From positions 1-35,158 of the forward strand of contig JAIOYR010000038.1 of assembly GCA_021740995.1 (NCBI GenBank): a stretch of DNA of 35,158 nt. The letters run 5' to 3'. Shown here one piece after another: positions 1 to 7,907 of the stretch (position 1 is the first letter of the stretch; every line of letters starts with the position of its first letter). This DNA comes from Taibaiella sp. (lineage in GTDB: Bacteria; Bacteroidota; Bacteroidia; Chitinophagales; Chitinophagaceae). The position numbers and the translations under genes are program-made. The notes under the pieces were generated by a model. It saw nothing but the letters and a program-made list of their open reading frames with translations. It had not been told where the DNA came from and made no database searches.

Positions 1-1093
1 CAAACGATCGCTGTATACTACGACCCGAAGGTGTATAATACTTTGCAGTAGTTAGGCGTAGCGCAGCCCCATCGGGCATTTCGTATTGTTCCTGCACCAG
101 TCCCTTGCCATAGGTTCGCCTGCCTATTATCACGCCTCGGTCCCAGTCTTGTATAGCGCCTGCGAGAATCTCGCTTGCCGATGCCGAGCTTTCATCTACC
201 AGTATTACCAGCCTGCCCTCCTCAAATGCACCTTTTTCACCCGCCTTGTATTCTATGCGTGGGGTGTTGCGCCCCCGTGTGTATACAATCAGTTTGTCAT
301 CTCCCAAAAAATCGTCACTGATAGAGGTCGCTGCATCAAGGTAGCCACCCGGATTGTCGCGCAGGTCTACTATCATTTGTTGTGCCCCGTCTTTTTTCAG
401 TTGTGTCAGTGCTTTTTTAAATTCGTCGTAAGTGGTAGCACTAAACCGGTTTATCTTAATATACCCGGTATTTTCATCCAGCATTATACTGGCGTCTATG
501 CTGTAGATGGGTATTATATCGCGGGTGATGGATGTGGTTTTCATGGTGCCGTCAGCTACCTGTTTTACACCCACGCTTACTATGCTGTTTTGTGCGCCCC
601 GCAGCAACTGCATGATGCGCTCAGAGGTAATGCCTGTGCCGGCTACCAGACTGTCGCCAACTTTTATTATCTGGTCGCCCGTATTCAGGCCTGCCATTGC
701 AGCAGGTCCTTTGTCTGTTACCGATGTTACTTCTATCGTATCCCGCACTATTGAAAACTCAACACCTATACCCGAGAAGCCACCTTCCAGGCTGTTGTTC
801 ACTTCCAGCAAGTCTTCGGCAGGTATGTATACAGTATGTGGGTCCAGAGGAGCCAGTATGCCCGATACCGCATCTCTATAAAGGCGGTTGGTGTTTACTG
901 TATCCACATAGTTATCCTTTATCAGTCCTATTATCTCCTCCAGGCGGTCGTTTCGCTGTATCACAGTAGTTATGTCCCGCTTGCTGCGCAAGGAATCACG
1001 CAGGTTGAAGCCAAGTACCATCCCAATTATTAATACGAGGGAGAATAGCAGCGGCAACCATGCTTTGTTCCTGTCCCTATTGTTTGCGTCCAT
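1..1093 (-). CDS. S41 family C-terminal processing peptidase (CtpA/Prc type), 3' end missing
   Basis: The reading frame from ATG at 1093 stays open to the window edge, giving 364 residues without a stop, so the C-terminus is missing. Order of parts: one N-terminal membrane segment (about residues 12-30), a PDZ domain (about 100-190, with SGIGVEF and a LNTGDQIIKV stretch), then the S41 catalytic domain. The serine-lysine dyad is visible as S305 in ESSASASEI and K330 in TYGKGLVQ, 25 residues apart as in plant D1 protease. The family cleaves periplasmic proteins near their C-termini after PDZ recognition; the anchor places it in the inner membrane facing the periplasm. A TAnnTTTG -10 box (TACCTTTG, 1119-1112 on the minus strand) lies 18 nt before the ATG. 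Family certain; exact substrate unknown. Confidence 0.93.
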   Translation of the reverse strand, partial: MDANNRDRNKAWLPLLFSLVLIIGMVLGFNLRDSLRSKRDITTVIQRNDRLEEIIGLIKDNYVDTVNTNRLYRDAVSGILAPLDPHTVYIPAEDLLEVNNSLEGGFSGIGVEFSIVRDTIEVTSVTDKGPAAMAGLNTGDQIIKVGDSLVAGTGITSERIMQLLRGAQNSIVSVGVKQVADGTMKTTSITRDIIPIYSIDASIMLDENTGYIKINRFSATTYDEFKKALTQLKKDGAQQMIVDLRDNPGGYLDAATSISDDFLGDDKLIVYTRGRNTPRIEYKAGEKGAFEEGRLVILVDESSASASEILAGAIQDWDRGVIIGRRTYGKGLVQEQYEMPDGAALRLTTAKYYTPSGRSIQRSF

Positions 1094-1111
1094 TGTCAAA
1101 AATCCTCCATA

Positions 1112-1119
1112 CAAAGGTA
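1112..1119 (-). promoter_or_regulatory. TAnnTTTG -10 box of the S41 peptidase gene
   Basis: TACCTTTG on the minus strand matches the Bacteroidota -7 consensus and sits 18 nt upstream of the ATG at 1093. I do not see a TTG at the usual distance upstream, so only half of the promoter is supported. Confidence 0.4.
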
Positions 1120-1197
1120 CGCTATAGAACAAGGCAGAAAAAAGTTAAACATTTGGCTATTTATCCACATTTAGTTCACTTAATATGGTCTGATATG

Positions 1198-1719
1198 CTA
1201 CTTCTCCTCAACACTCATCACCTTTGGTGCAGATGCAGAGTCAAATACATAGATAGATTTGTTGTTTTGTGTCCGCCATTTATGATTAGGAAAATCATAC
1301 TGATTATCTTTTGCAGCCACCTCATTTAGTTTTGTCTCCATGTAGGGATTGCGGGCAGAGGCAGTTACTGTTACTTTGTTGCGTTCAGCTATTGTGAAGT
1401 AATAGTATTTTTTGGCATTGGTTGCAGATAGCTCTATGGTTCCTGCTTTCAGTCGGAGCTTGCCCAGTAGAATATTCACATGATACTTTCCCTGCGGCAT
1501 CAGAGTAGATGTGAATAAACCCATGTTGTCGGAAGTAGCCATACTTACCTTCTTATCCTTGCCCTGCAAGTGCAGTACGGCACCAGGTATCGGCTTTTTA
1601 TGGGCATCTACTATCTCGCCCATTAGCATGGTTTGCTGTGCAGTAGCGGTTGCAGCACTACAAACAAGGATACAACATGCTACTATCGTACGGTGAAAAT
1701 AGAGTTGAATGTTTTTCAT
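1198..1719 (-). CDS. Exported protein with a carboxypeptidase-regulatory-like fold, unknown function
   Basis: 173 residues. The N-terminus carries a signal peptide (hydrophobic stretch about residues 11-27 ending in ATATAQQ). Residues about 30-100 read GEIVDAHKKPIPGAVLHL..., then a middle part resembling SDNMGLFTSTLMPQGKYHV, which is the pattern of the CarboxypepD_reg-like beta-sandwich common in Bacteroidota exported proteins and TonB-dependent receptors. The C-terminal 60 residues are polar and unassigned. There is no lipobox, membrane segment or sorting domain. It is a stand-alone gene between the S41 protease and a long gap. The fold is inferred from pattern; a specific function cannot be given. 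Confidence 0.75.
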   Translation of the reverse strand: MKNIQLYFHRTIVACCILVCSAATATAQQTMLMGEIVDAHKKPIPGAVLHLQGKDKKVSMATSDNMGLFTSTLMPQGKYHVNILLGKLRLKAGTIELSATNAKKYYYFTIAERNKVTVTASARNPYMETKLNEVAAKDNQYDFPNHKWRTQNNKSIYVFDSASAPKVMSVEEK

Positions 1720-2080
1720 CGGATGGTTGATTTTATATAATAAATGTAGTAAATGTTTGTGTCAATTAGTGATAATTTTTAGCACATAATGGACACAGCT
1801 AAACCGGTTTATGATACAAACCGTCTTTTAAAAATCGTGTGTTTTGAAGCAGCTCTATAGTGTAAATGTCTTAAAATCAACAGCACCAGCAAAAAACGAG
1901 TATTATCGATAAATAGGAACTTTGTGAACCTTTATTTTAGGCTTTCATCATTCGTAAATCATGTTTCGTTAAACAAACTTTGTGTTCGTTGTGCCTCTTG
2001 TGGTGAATTTTCGTCTCATGTTTCCTTAATTTCCGAGTTTAAGAATCAATATTCTAATAACACGTATGCCTTGTGCTGAT

Positions 2081-2113
2081 TTGTTTTTTTCAGTGTGTTT
2101 CAGCATATCTTTG
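2081..2113 (+). promoter_or_regulatory. Bacteroidota-type promoter of sdaA
   Basis: TTG at 2081-2083 and TATCTTTG at 2106-2113, separated by 22 bp, match the TTG / TAnnTTTG consensus. The predicted transcript start is near 2118-2120, about 40 nt before the GTG start codon, and falls inside the palindrome at 2113-2134. Confidence 0.6.
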
Positions 2114-2134
2114 GGGGAATTTTATAATTCCCCC
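2113..2134. promoter_or_regulatory. Perfect 9-bp inverted repeat over the predicted sdaA start site
   Basis: GGGGGAATT (2113-2121), a 4-base TTAT centre, and AATTCCCCC (2126-2134). The left arm begins on the last base of the -10 box. As DNA it could be an operator; as RNA on the plus strand it is a hairpin followed by ATTTTTATT, so an attenuator-like terminator is the alternative. Its overlap with the predicted start site favours an operator, since a transcript starting inside the left arm could not form the full hairpin. Confidence 0.55.
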
Positions 2135-2157
2135 ATTTTTATTATCAACAACCACCA

Positions 2158-3582
2158 GTGAGCAAGGAAAGTATATCGGTATTCGACATTTTTAAGATAG
2201 GAGTAGGTCCCAGCAGTTCGCATACACTTGGCCCATGGCGGGCGGCACTGCGGTTCGTGGAAAGTATCAAATCAAAAGGTATAGGAAAGGTGCTGCATGT
2301 GAAAGTGCTGCTCTACGGCTCGCTCGCCAAAACAGGCAAGGGGCATGGTACCGATGTAGCGGTGATACTGGGCTTGTGCGGCGAGGACCCCGTAACCTTT
2401 GATGTGAACCTGATAACCCCGCGCATACAGCAGATAACAGAGGAGAAGACACTCAATCTGGGTGGCGAGCGTCTTTTGCCCTTCGACCCTGTGACAGATG
2501 TTGTTTTCCTGATGACGGAAAGCCTGCAATATCACCCCAATGCACTCACTTTCCTTTGCTCGTTCGACGATGGCGAGGAGATTGCTGAAACGTATTTTTC
2601 TATAGGTGGTGGCTTTGTGGTGAAGGAGGGCGAAGAAGGTGGGGGAGATGGCTTTGTGCATCTGCCTTACCCCATAGAAAAGTCGGAATACCTGCAGGAT
2701 GCCTGCTATAAGACAGGGCTGGGTATATCGGGGGTGGTGATGGAGAATGAGAAAACCTGGCGCAGCGAGGCGGAGGTAAAAGCGGGTGTGCTGCAGTTGT
2801 GGCAGGTGATGAGAGATTGTATCTATAGGGGCTGCCATATAGGTGGTATACTTCCCGGGGGGCTCAATGTGACCCGCCGTGCTTTTGGTCTCAACCAGAA
2901 GCTGATAGATGGTAAAACATACAATAACTACGAAGAGTGGCTGTCGGTGATAAAAAGTGCTGCACCGACCTTCAAGTATACGCTTGACTGGGTGAGTTGC
3001 TTTGCTCTGGCGGTAAATGAAGAGAATGCTTCATTCAGCAGGGTAGTAACTGCGCCTACCAATGGTGCTGCTGGTGTAGTGCCGGCAGTGTTGCTTTACT
3101 TCATCGCCTTTTGCGATGGTAATGATGATGATAAGATTATCAACTTCCTGCTTACAGCATCTGAGATAGGCAGCATATTTAAGAAGGGGGCAACCCTGTC
3201 TGCCGCAATGGGCGGTTGTCAGGCGGAGATAGGTGTGTCGTCATCTATGGCTGCTGCTGCGCTTACCGAGGCGTTGGGTGGCACTGTAGAGCAGGCATTA
3301 ATGGCGGCAGAGATTGCTATGGAGCATCATCTGGGGCTCACCTGCGACCCGGTAGGTGGGCTGGTGCAGGTGCCCTGTATCGAGCGTAACACAATGGGCG
3401 CAATAAAAGCGATAACGGCCTCGCAACTGGCACTGCAAAGTAATCCCGAAAAAGCCCGTATCACGCTGGATGATGTAGTAAACACCATGTACGAAACCGC
3501 ACTGGACATGAACCACAAATACAAAGAAACAGCAGAGGGTGGATTAGCTATACAAGTGCCACTGGGTCTGAGTGAATGTTAG
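2158..3582 (+). CDS. sdaA: L-serine ammonia-lyase (L-serine dehydratase), iron-sulfur type, single chain
   Basis: 474 residues, full length for the single-chain alpha+beta form. It deaminates L-serine to pyruvate and ammonia in the cytoplasm, using a [4Fe-4S] cluster rather than PLP. Seen directly: the N-terminal GPSSSHT motif (residues 17-23) of the beta domain, and the C-terminal alpha domain with [12 protein letters not shown] (C354), [12 protein letters not shown] (C396, C407), the three cysteines of the cluster. The start is GTG at 2158; no ATG start exists upstream in frame and the family starts close to the [10 protein letters not shown] stretch. Transcribed alone from its own promoter with a palindrome over the start site. 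The downstream gene is convergent, 14 bp away. Confidence 0.97.
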   Translation: MSKESISVFDIFKIGVGPSSSHTLGPWRAALRFVESIKSKGIGKVLHVKVLLYGSLAKTGKGHGTDVAVILGLCGEDPVTFDVNLITPRIQQITEEKTLNLGGERLLPFDPVTDVVFLMTESLQYHPNALTFLCSFDDGEEIAETYFSIGGGFVVKEGEEGGGDGFVHLPYPIEKSEYLQDACYKTGLGISGVVMENEKTWRSEAEVKAGVLQLWQVMRDCIYRGCHIGGILPGGLNVTRRAFGLNQKLIDGKTYNNYEEWLSVIKSAAPTFKYTLDWVSCFALAVNEENASFSRVVTAPTNGAAGVVPAVLLYFIAFCDGNDDDKIINFLLTASEIGSIFKKGATLSAAMGGCQAEIGVSSSMAAAALTEALGGTVEQALMAAEIAMEHHLGLTCDPVGGLVQVPCIERNTMGAIKAITASQLALQSNPEKARITLDDVVNTMYETALDMNHKYKETAEGGLAIQVPLGLSEC

Positions 3583-3602
3583 TTGGCAGACAGTTGCTAA
3601 CT
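3581..3602. terminator. Short hairpin between the convergent ends of sdaA and the AhpD-like gene
   Basis: AGTTGGCAG (3581-3589) can pair with TTGCTAACT (3594-3602) over 9 positions, three of them G-U pairs in the plus-strand RNA, around a 4-base loop. It overlaps the stop codons of both convergent genes. There is no T-tract, so it is at best a weak or factor-assisted terminator. Confidence 0.25.
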
Positions 3603-3941
3603 ACCCACTGAAAGTGCTTCCCAAAACTCAGCCGCTCTGCGGGTATGCGGTATTACTATGGTTCCGCCTACAATGTTGGCTACTGCAAATATCTCGTATA
3701 TCTCATCGGTGGTGATGCCTTCTTCGTGGCATTTGCCCAGGTGGTACTTAATGCAATCATCGCAGCGCAATACCATGCTTGCCACCAGACCCAGCATTTC
3801 TTTGGTGCGTGTGTTCAGCGCACCATCTGCGTAGGTGTTGGTGTCGAGGTTGAATAATCTGTTGATGACCTTGTTGTTTTTGCCAAGTATCACCTCGTTC
3901 ATCTTTGCCCTATATTCGTTAAATTCTGTTACCTGGTCCAT
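3597..3941 (-). CDS. Carboxymuconolactone decarboxylase / AhpD-like family protein
   Basis: 114 residues, the size of a single AhpD/CMD domain. The redox motif is visible as RCDDCIKYHLGKC: C60 and C63 form the CxxC pair and H67 follows at the expected spacing. The helical core ends in VANIVGGTIVIPHTRRAAEFW. Family members with an intact CxxC are peroxidase or disulfide reductase components rather than muconolactone decarboxylases. It begins 19 bp after the end of mtgA on the same strand, so the two may be co-transcribed. Cytoplasmic. The family is clear; the specific partner is not. Confidence 0.88.
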   Translation of the reverse strand: MDQVTEFNEYRAKMNEVILGKNNKVINRLFNLDTNTYADGALNTRTKEMLGLVASMVLRCDDCIKYHLGKCHEEGITTDEIYEIFAVANIVGGTIVIPHTRRAAEFWEALSVGS

Positions 3942-3960
3942 ATCTGTTTTCGTTAGTTTG

Positions 3961-4686
3961 TTATCTTATTAGTTTTTCTAAATCATCGTCGCCTCTTATC
4001 GCATTCATTTGCGACATGATGTGCGGGTAGCGCCACTGCACCCTGCGGCTCATGGGTTTTACCGTGAATTTTTTAGGGTTGGGCAGGCAGGCAATTATCA
4101 TTGCCGCTTCGCTTTGAGAGAGGTTTTTGGCTGGTTTATGAAAGTATTGTTGCGCTGCAGCCTCTATGCCAAATATACCAGGACCCATTTCTATCACATT
4201 CAGGTATACCTCCAGTATGCGTTTCTTGCCCCATGTCCACTCTATAAGTTGAGTGAAATAGAATTCAGGTATTTTGCGGATGTACCTGCCATAACCACTG
4301 CCCTGCCACAGAAATACGTTTTTGGCTGTTTGCTGGCTTATAGTGCTGGCACCACCTCCCCGCACACGGCTCTTTTTCTTCTTCTTTTGAGGGCCGTTCA
4401 TACTTTTGTCTATTGCCTTCCAGTCAAATCCGTTATGGTCGGGAAACAGCTGGTCTTCACTGGCTATTGCAGCTAGCTTTATACTGGTGGGCATCTCATC
4501 CCAGCTTATATAGTCCCTTTTCAGACCATAACCGCCCACAACGGCTCCTATCTGTGTAAGTGTAATGGGTGGCATTATCCACCTTGCCAGTACTAGATAA
4601 AGGGTAGATGAAAGAAACAGCACAAGCATTATGCGCAGGGCATAGCCAAGTATCTTTCTGCCGCTATTTTTGTTCTTTTTAGACAT
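3961..4686 (-). CDS. mtgA: Monofunctional biosynthetic peptidoglycan transglycosylase (GT51)
   Basis: 241 residues from the ATG at 4686; an in-frame ATG at 4716 would add ten residues, but the Lys-rich MSKKNKNSGRK start before the membrane segment is the usual form. One membrane anchor (about 12-36) is followed by the GT51 domain: catalytic Glu E77 in IASEDQLFPDH, then GGGASTISQQTAKNVFLW, KRILEVYLNVIEMG and GIEAAAQQYF. It polymerises lipid II into glycan strands at the periplasmic face of the inner membrane. There is no transpeptidase domain, as expected for MtgA. Divergent from the His-rich protein gene at 4798; an AhpD-like gene follows closely. Confidence 0.95.
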   Translation of the reverse strand: MSKKNKNSGRKILGYALRIMLVLFLSSTLYLVLARWIMPPITLTQIGAVVGGYGLKRDYISWDEMPTSIKLAAIASEDQLFPDHNGFDWKAIDKSMNGPQKKKKKSRVRGGGASTISQQTAKNVFLWQGSGYGRYIRKIPEFYFTQLIEWTWGKKRILEVYLNVIEMGPGIFGIEAAAQQYFHKPAKNLSQSEAAMIIACLPNPKKFTVKPMSRRVQWRYPHIMSQMNAIRGDDDLEKLIR

Positions 4687-4744
4687 TTGAGCAGGTAAAA
4701 TAAAGACAATCTGCACTCATAACAAAAACAGCCCCGAATTTTGG

Positions 4745-4776
4745 TTTGCACATTACAGTTCAAAAGTTTACATTTG
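4745..4776 (+). promoter_or_regulatory. Promoter of the His-rich protein / hldD unit
   Basis: TTTG at 4745-4748 and TACATTTG at 4769-4776 with 20 bp between them match the Bacteroidota consensus exactly. The predicted start is near 4783, leaving about 15 nt before the ATG at 4798, with an A-rich leader and no Shine-Dalgarno sequence. Confidence 0.7.
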
Positions 4777-4797
4777 CTGTGCTATAAAAAATAAAAA

Positions 4798-5121
4798 ATG
4801 AGCCACGATACAAATCACGCACACAGTACAGAAAACAAGGCAATCATATCTTTTAAAAATTCCTTTTGGTTGGCTGTTATTCTTGTAGGGCTGTTTATCG
4901 CTTCACTTAATTTTGTGCAGGCAGAGAGTGCTCCGGAGGGTCACGACGCTCATGGTGCTGCTACGCACGATGCACATGGCGCTGCCACACACGATGCCCA
5001 TAGTACAGGTGGTCATGAGGCTGCTCCTGCTCACGAGGTGGCACCGGCACCTGAAGTTGCACCTGCTGCTCATGGCGCAGAGGCAGCTCCCGAAGAAGCT
5101 GCACCTAAGAGTGGTCACTAA
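4798..5121 (+). CDS. Membrane-anchored His/Ala-rich repeat protein, unknown function
   Basis: 107 residues. A short N-terminal part with three histidines (SHDTNHAHS) precedes one membrane segment (about residues 22-40) ending in FVQAES, which could be an uncleaved anchor or a signal peptide. The remainder is low-complexity: an 8-residue unit HDAHGAAT at 49-56, again at 57-64, and a diverged copy HDAHSTGG at 65-72, then Pro/Ala/Glu-rich sequence (VAPAPEVAPA). Ten of its 13 histidines lie after the membrane segment, so metal binding is conceivable. It has a strong promoter and is followed 15 bp later by hldD. I do not recognise a family. Confidence 0.75.
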   Translation: MSHDTNHAHSTENKAIISFKNSFWLAVILVGLFIASLNFVQAESAPEGHDAHGAATHDAHGAATHDAHSTGGHEAAPAHEVAPAPEVAPAAHGAEAAPEEAAPKSGH

Positions 5122-5136
5122 TTTCCATATCCTGAA

Positions 5137-6117
5137 ATGCAGAAAGACGATGTAATTGTGGTTACAGGGGCTGCCGGTTTTATCGGTAGTTACCTTGTAG
5201 GTTACCTCAACAGTCTGGGTTATACCCGGCTGGTGCTGGTTGATGACTTTACTGTGCCCGCTAAGCAGCAAAACCTTGCCGGCAAACATTATCAGGAACT
5301 GGTAGACCGGGAGCTGTTTTTCAACTGGATAGAAATTAACGGAAATAGGGTCAATAGTGTAATTCATCTTGGTGCCCGCACAGACACTACCGAGATGAAC
5401 TATGAAGTGCATAAAAAGTGGAATCTGGACTACTCTAAAAGTATCTGGACATTTTGCACAGAGGCAAATATTCCACTCGTCTATGCCTCATCTGCCGCTA
5501 CCTATGGCAATGGTGAGCATGGCTACAATGATGACCATGATATTGTAACCAGTCTGCAACCACTCAATCCTTACGGTGTTTCGAAGAATGAGTTTGATAT
5601 ATGGGCGTTGCAACAGACAGCCCAGCCACCATTCTGGGCAGGTCTGAAGTTCTTCAACGTATTCGGGCCAAACGAGTACCACAAGGGTAGAATGGCTTCT
5701 GTGATTTTTCATGCCAGCAACAGTATCCGGGACACTGGTACTGTGAAGTTGTTTCGTTCTCACCACCCCGATTACAAGGATGGAGAGCAGATTCGGGATT
5801 TTATTTATGTGAAAGATGTGGTGCAGATCTGTGTGTGGCTGATGCAGCACCAGCCAGCAAGTGGACTGTATAATACCGGCACCGGCAAGGCCCGGACTTT
5901 CAATGATCTGGTAAGGGCTATTTACACGGCATTAGACAAGCCGGAGCAGATTGTTTACGTGGATACACCTCTCGATATAAGAGATAAATACCAGTATTTT
6001 ACTGAGGCTAATATGAAAAAGCTGATAGCTGCCGGGTACAATACTCCTTTTTATTCGCTGGAAGATGGCGTGGCTGAGTATGTAAAAGAGTACCTTATCG
6101 ATGGCAGGTACTACTAA
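5137..6117 (+). CDS. hldD: ADP-L-glycero-D-manno-heptose 6-epimerase
   Basis: 326 residues, the usual HldD length. Extended short-chain dehydrogenase fold: the NADP-binding GAAGFIG (residues 11-17), the YxxxK pair Y146 and K150 in NPYGVSK, and the HldD-type stretches FNVFGPNEYHKGRMAS and GEQIRDFIYVKDV. It interconverts ADP-D-glycero- and ADP-L-glycero-D-manno-heptose, the last step in making the heptose donor for the LPS inner core; cytoplasmic. It follows the His-rich gene by 15 bp and is most likely read from the same promoter. The other hld genes are not in the window. An alternative name is rfaD. Confidence 0.95.
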   Translation: MQKDDVIVVTGAAGFIGSYLVGYLNSLGYTRLVLVDDFTVPAKQQNLAGKHYQELVDRELFFNWIEINGNRVNSVIHLGARTDTTEMNYEVHKKWNLDYSKSIWTFCTEANIPLVYASSAATYGNGEHGYNDDHDIVTSLQPLNPYGVSKNEFDIWALQQTAQPPFWAGLKFFNVFGPNEYHKGRMASVIFHASNSIRDTGTVKLFRSHHPDYKDGEQIRDFIYVKDVVQICVWLMQHQPASGLYNTGTGKARTFNDLVRAIYTALDKPEQIVYVDTPLDIRDKYQYFTEANMKKLIAAGYNTPFYSLEDGVAEYVKEYLIDGRYY

Positions 6118-6191
6118 CGGGTATCCTTTTTTTCGCCAACATTCCTCCCTACTTTATCAGTTCAGGTAAGAACATCATGCGCCTACTGCAC

Positions 6192-6199
6192 TATATTTG
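6192..6199 (+). promoter_or_regulatory. Possible -10 box of the glycosyltransferase gene
   Basis: TATATTTG fits TAnnTTTG and ends 12 bp before the ATG at 6212. No good TTG element is visible at the expected distance, so this is a half-site only. It also explains the in-frame TTG at 6197 as promoter sequence rather than a start codon. Confidence 0.35.
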
Positions 6200-6211
6200 C
6201 AACGACTAATT

Positions 6212-7879
6212 ATGCGGAATTTCTCGCCATACATACTGCTTACAGGATTATCGGCTTTGCTGTTTTTGCCTTTTCTGGGTGGTGTTCATCTTTTTGACTG
6301 GGACGAGATAAACTTTGCAGAGTGTGCCCGCGAAATGATAGCCACCGGCGACTACCTACGTCCGCAGATAGATTTTATGCCTTTTTGGGAAAAGCCACCA
6401 TTCTTTATATGGTTACAAGTCTTGGCTATGCAGTTGTTTGGTGTAGGGGAGTATGCTGCCCGGTTTCCCAATGCAGTGGTAGGGATGGTTACGATAGTAG
6501 CCGTGTATTATGCAGGCAAGCGGGTAGTAAATGAAAAGATGGCACAATGGTGGGCGCTGATGTTTGCCGCATCCTGGCTGCCACATTTTTACTTCAAGAC
6601 GGGCATTATCGACCCTGTTTTCAATTTGTTTATTTTCCTCGCTTTTTTCCAGTTCAGTCTGCTACGCACCGGAGACAGAAAGTGGCTGCATGTTTTTTTG
6701 GCTGGTCTATTGTTGGGCATGGCAGCTATTACCAAGGGGCCAGTAGCCATACTGGTAGCTATGCTGGCATTGGCGGCCTATATCCTAATGAATAGGGGAT
6801 TGAATGGTTATAAATTAAAGCACCTGATCCTTATTGCTGTTTGTGCTGCTATCCCTGCTCTGCTTTGGATGGTGGTAACAGCCGCTGCTCATGGTTTGGC
6901 CTACGGACAGTGGTTTATGAATGAGTTTATCCAGTACCAGATACGCTTGTTTTCTACTGAGGACTCAGATCATGGCGGGCCATTCATTTATCACTTTATT
7001 GTCTTGCTGGTGGGGTGTTTTCCTGCTTCTATATTTTTGTTTCAATATTTGAGTAAAAGAAAAGAGAGTGCTGCACCACCCCTCGACTTCACCCGGTGGA
7101 TGTGGTTATTGTTTTGGGTAGTGCTTATACTTTTCTCTATAGTGAAGACAAAAATTGTACACTATTCATCATTGTGTTATTTTCCGCTTACCTACCTTGC
7201 TGCACTTCAGCTCTACCGTATGGGCAACGACGGTTTTCAATTAAAAAAGTGGGTTAAAGGGTTACTACTTTTTGTAGGCACACTTTTGGCATTGGTTATC
7301 ATTGCGTTGCCAATGGTGGGTGTCAACAAATACAAATTAGTGCCCTACATAGCAGACCCCTTCGCCGTTGGTAATCTAAATGCCGATGTTAGCTGGAGCT
7401 ATGCCGAATGTGGCTGGGGGCTTTTGTACCTGATAGGTATCTGGGTGGCTGCGGCAATTATCAGCACTAACTTTAGAAAGGGTATGCTGCTGCTGTGTGT
7501 GGTGCAGGTATTAATGATACAGGTGGCCATATTGCACTTTACCCCAAAGATAGAAGCCTACACCCAGCGTGCAGCCATCAACTATTTCGAAGGATTTGCA
7601 GATAAAGATGTATATGTGCATCCGCTTGGCTACAGGAGTTATGCCAATATGTTTTACTCCCGTAAGCAAGCATCAAAGTCGCCGGAATATTATAGTGTCA
7701 GGAGAGATGACAAGGGCAGGGAAACACCTCAGCCCAATGAGCATTGGCTGCTGTACGGACTTACCGACAAGCCCACCTATTTTATCTGTAAGATTATGGA
7801 CAGTGTAAAATATAGTGCCAAGCCTAACCTGGAGTTGCTGGGAAGCAAAAACGGGTTTGTATTTTATCGGAAGAAATAG
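6212..7879 (+). CDS. ArnT-like membrane glycosyltransferase (GT39/GT83 family)
   Basis: 555 residues from the ATG at 6212; the in-frame TTG at 6197 sits in a promoter-like TATATTTG and is not used here. About eleven or more hydrophobic segments fill the first 440 residues. The first periplasmic loop has the family's acidic catalytic motif, LFDWDEINFAECAREM, followed by GDYLRPQIDFMPFWEKPP, which closely follows the ArnT pattern with its KPP motif. A soluble C-terminal part of about 110 residues follows. Members move sugars from undecaprenyl-phosphate carriers to lipid A or other acceptors on the periplasmic side. Coming after hldD, an LPS-modifying role is plausible; donor and acceptor are not known. 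Confidence 0.9.
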   Translation: MRNFSPYILLTGLSALLFLPFLGGVHLFDWDEINFAECAREMIATGDYLRPQIDFMPFWEKPPFFIWLQVLAMQLFGVGEYAARFPNAVVGMVTIVAVYYAGKRVVNEKMAQWWALMFAASWLPHFYFKTGIIDPVFNLFIFLAFFQFSLLRTGDRKWLHVFLAGLLLGMAAITKGPVAILVAMLALAAYILMNRGLNGYKLKHLILIAVCAAIPALLWMVVTAAAHGLAYGQWFMNEFIQYQIRLFSTEDSDHGGPFIYHFIVLLVGCFPASIFLFQYLSKRKESAAPPLDFTRWMWLLFWVVLILFSIVKTKIVHYSSLCYFPLTYLAALQLYRMGNDGFQLKKWVKGLLLFVGTLLALVIIALPMVGVNKYKLVPYIADPFAVGNLNADVSWSYAECGWGLLYLIGIWVAAAIISTNFRKGMLLLCVVQVLMIQVAILHFTPKIEAYTQRAAINYFEGFADKDVYVHPLGYRSYANMFYSRKQASKSPEYYSVRRDDKGRETPQPNEHWLLYGLTDKPTYFICKIMDSVKYSAKPNLELLGSKNGFVFYRKK

Positions 7880-7907
7880 CATTAGCTCATTGGTATAAAT
7901 ACCGAAA

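Larger units (their letters stand above)
1720..2157. other. 438-bp intergenic region with a degenerate repeat and the sdaA promoter
   Basis: No convincing gene on either strand. The left part is AT-rich and probably holds the promoter of the minus-strand exported protein. A 10-bp palindrome AAACCGGTTT lies at 1801-1810. At 1978-2011 there is a phrase built from related TTTGTG/TTGTGC/TTGTGG units, echoed by a shorter TTTGTGAACC at 1921-1930, which looks like a decayed repeat. The right end carries the sdaA promoter and palindrome (2081-2134). Confidence 0.5.

Noticed and set aside
86-754. 222-residue open frame on the plus strand
   Set aside because: It is antisense to the clear S41 peptidase frame and has no family-like composition.
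2113-2134. Plain intrinsic terminator of an upstream gene
   Set aside because: No plus-strand gene ends upstream, and the left arm begins on the sdaA -10 box.
6197-6211. TTG start for the ArnT-like gene
   Set aside because: The TTG belongs to a TATATTTG promoter-like box; the ATG at 6212 fits the family start.
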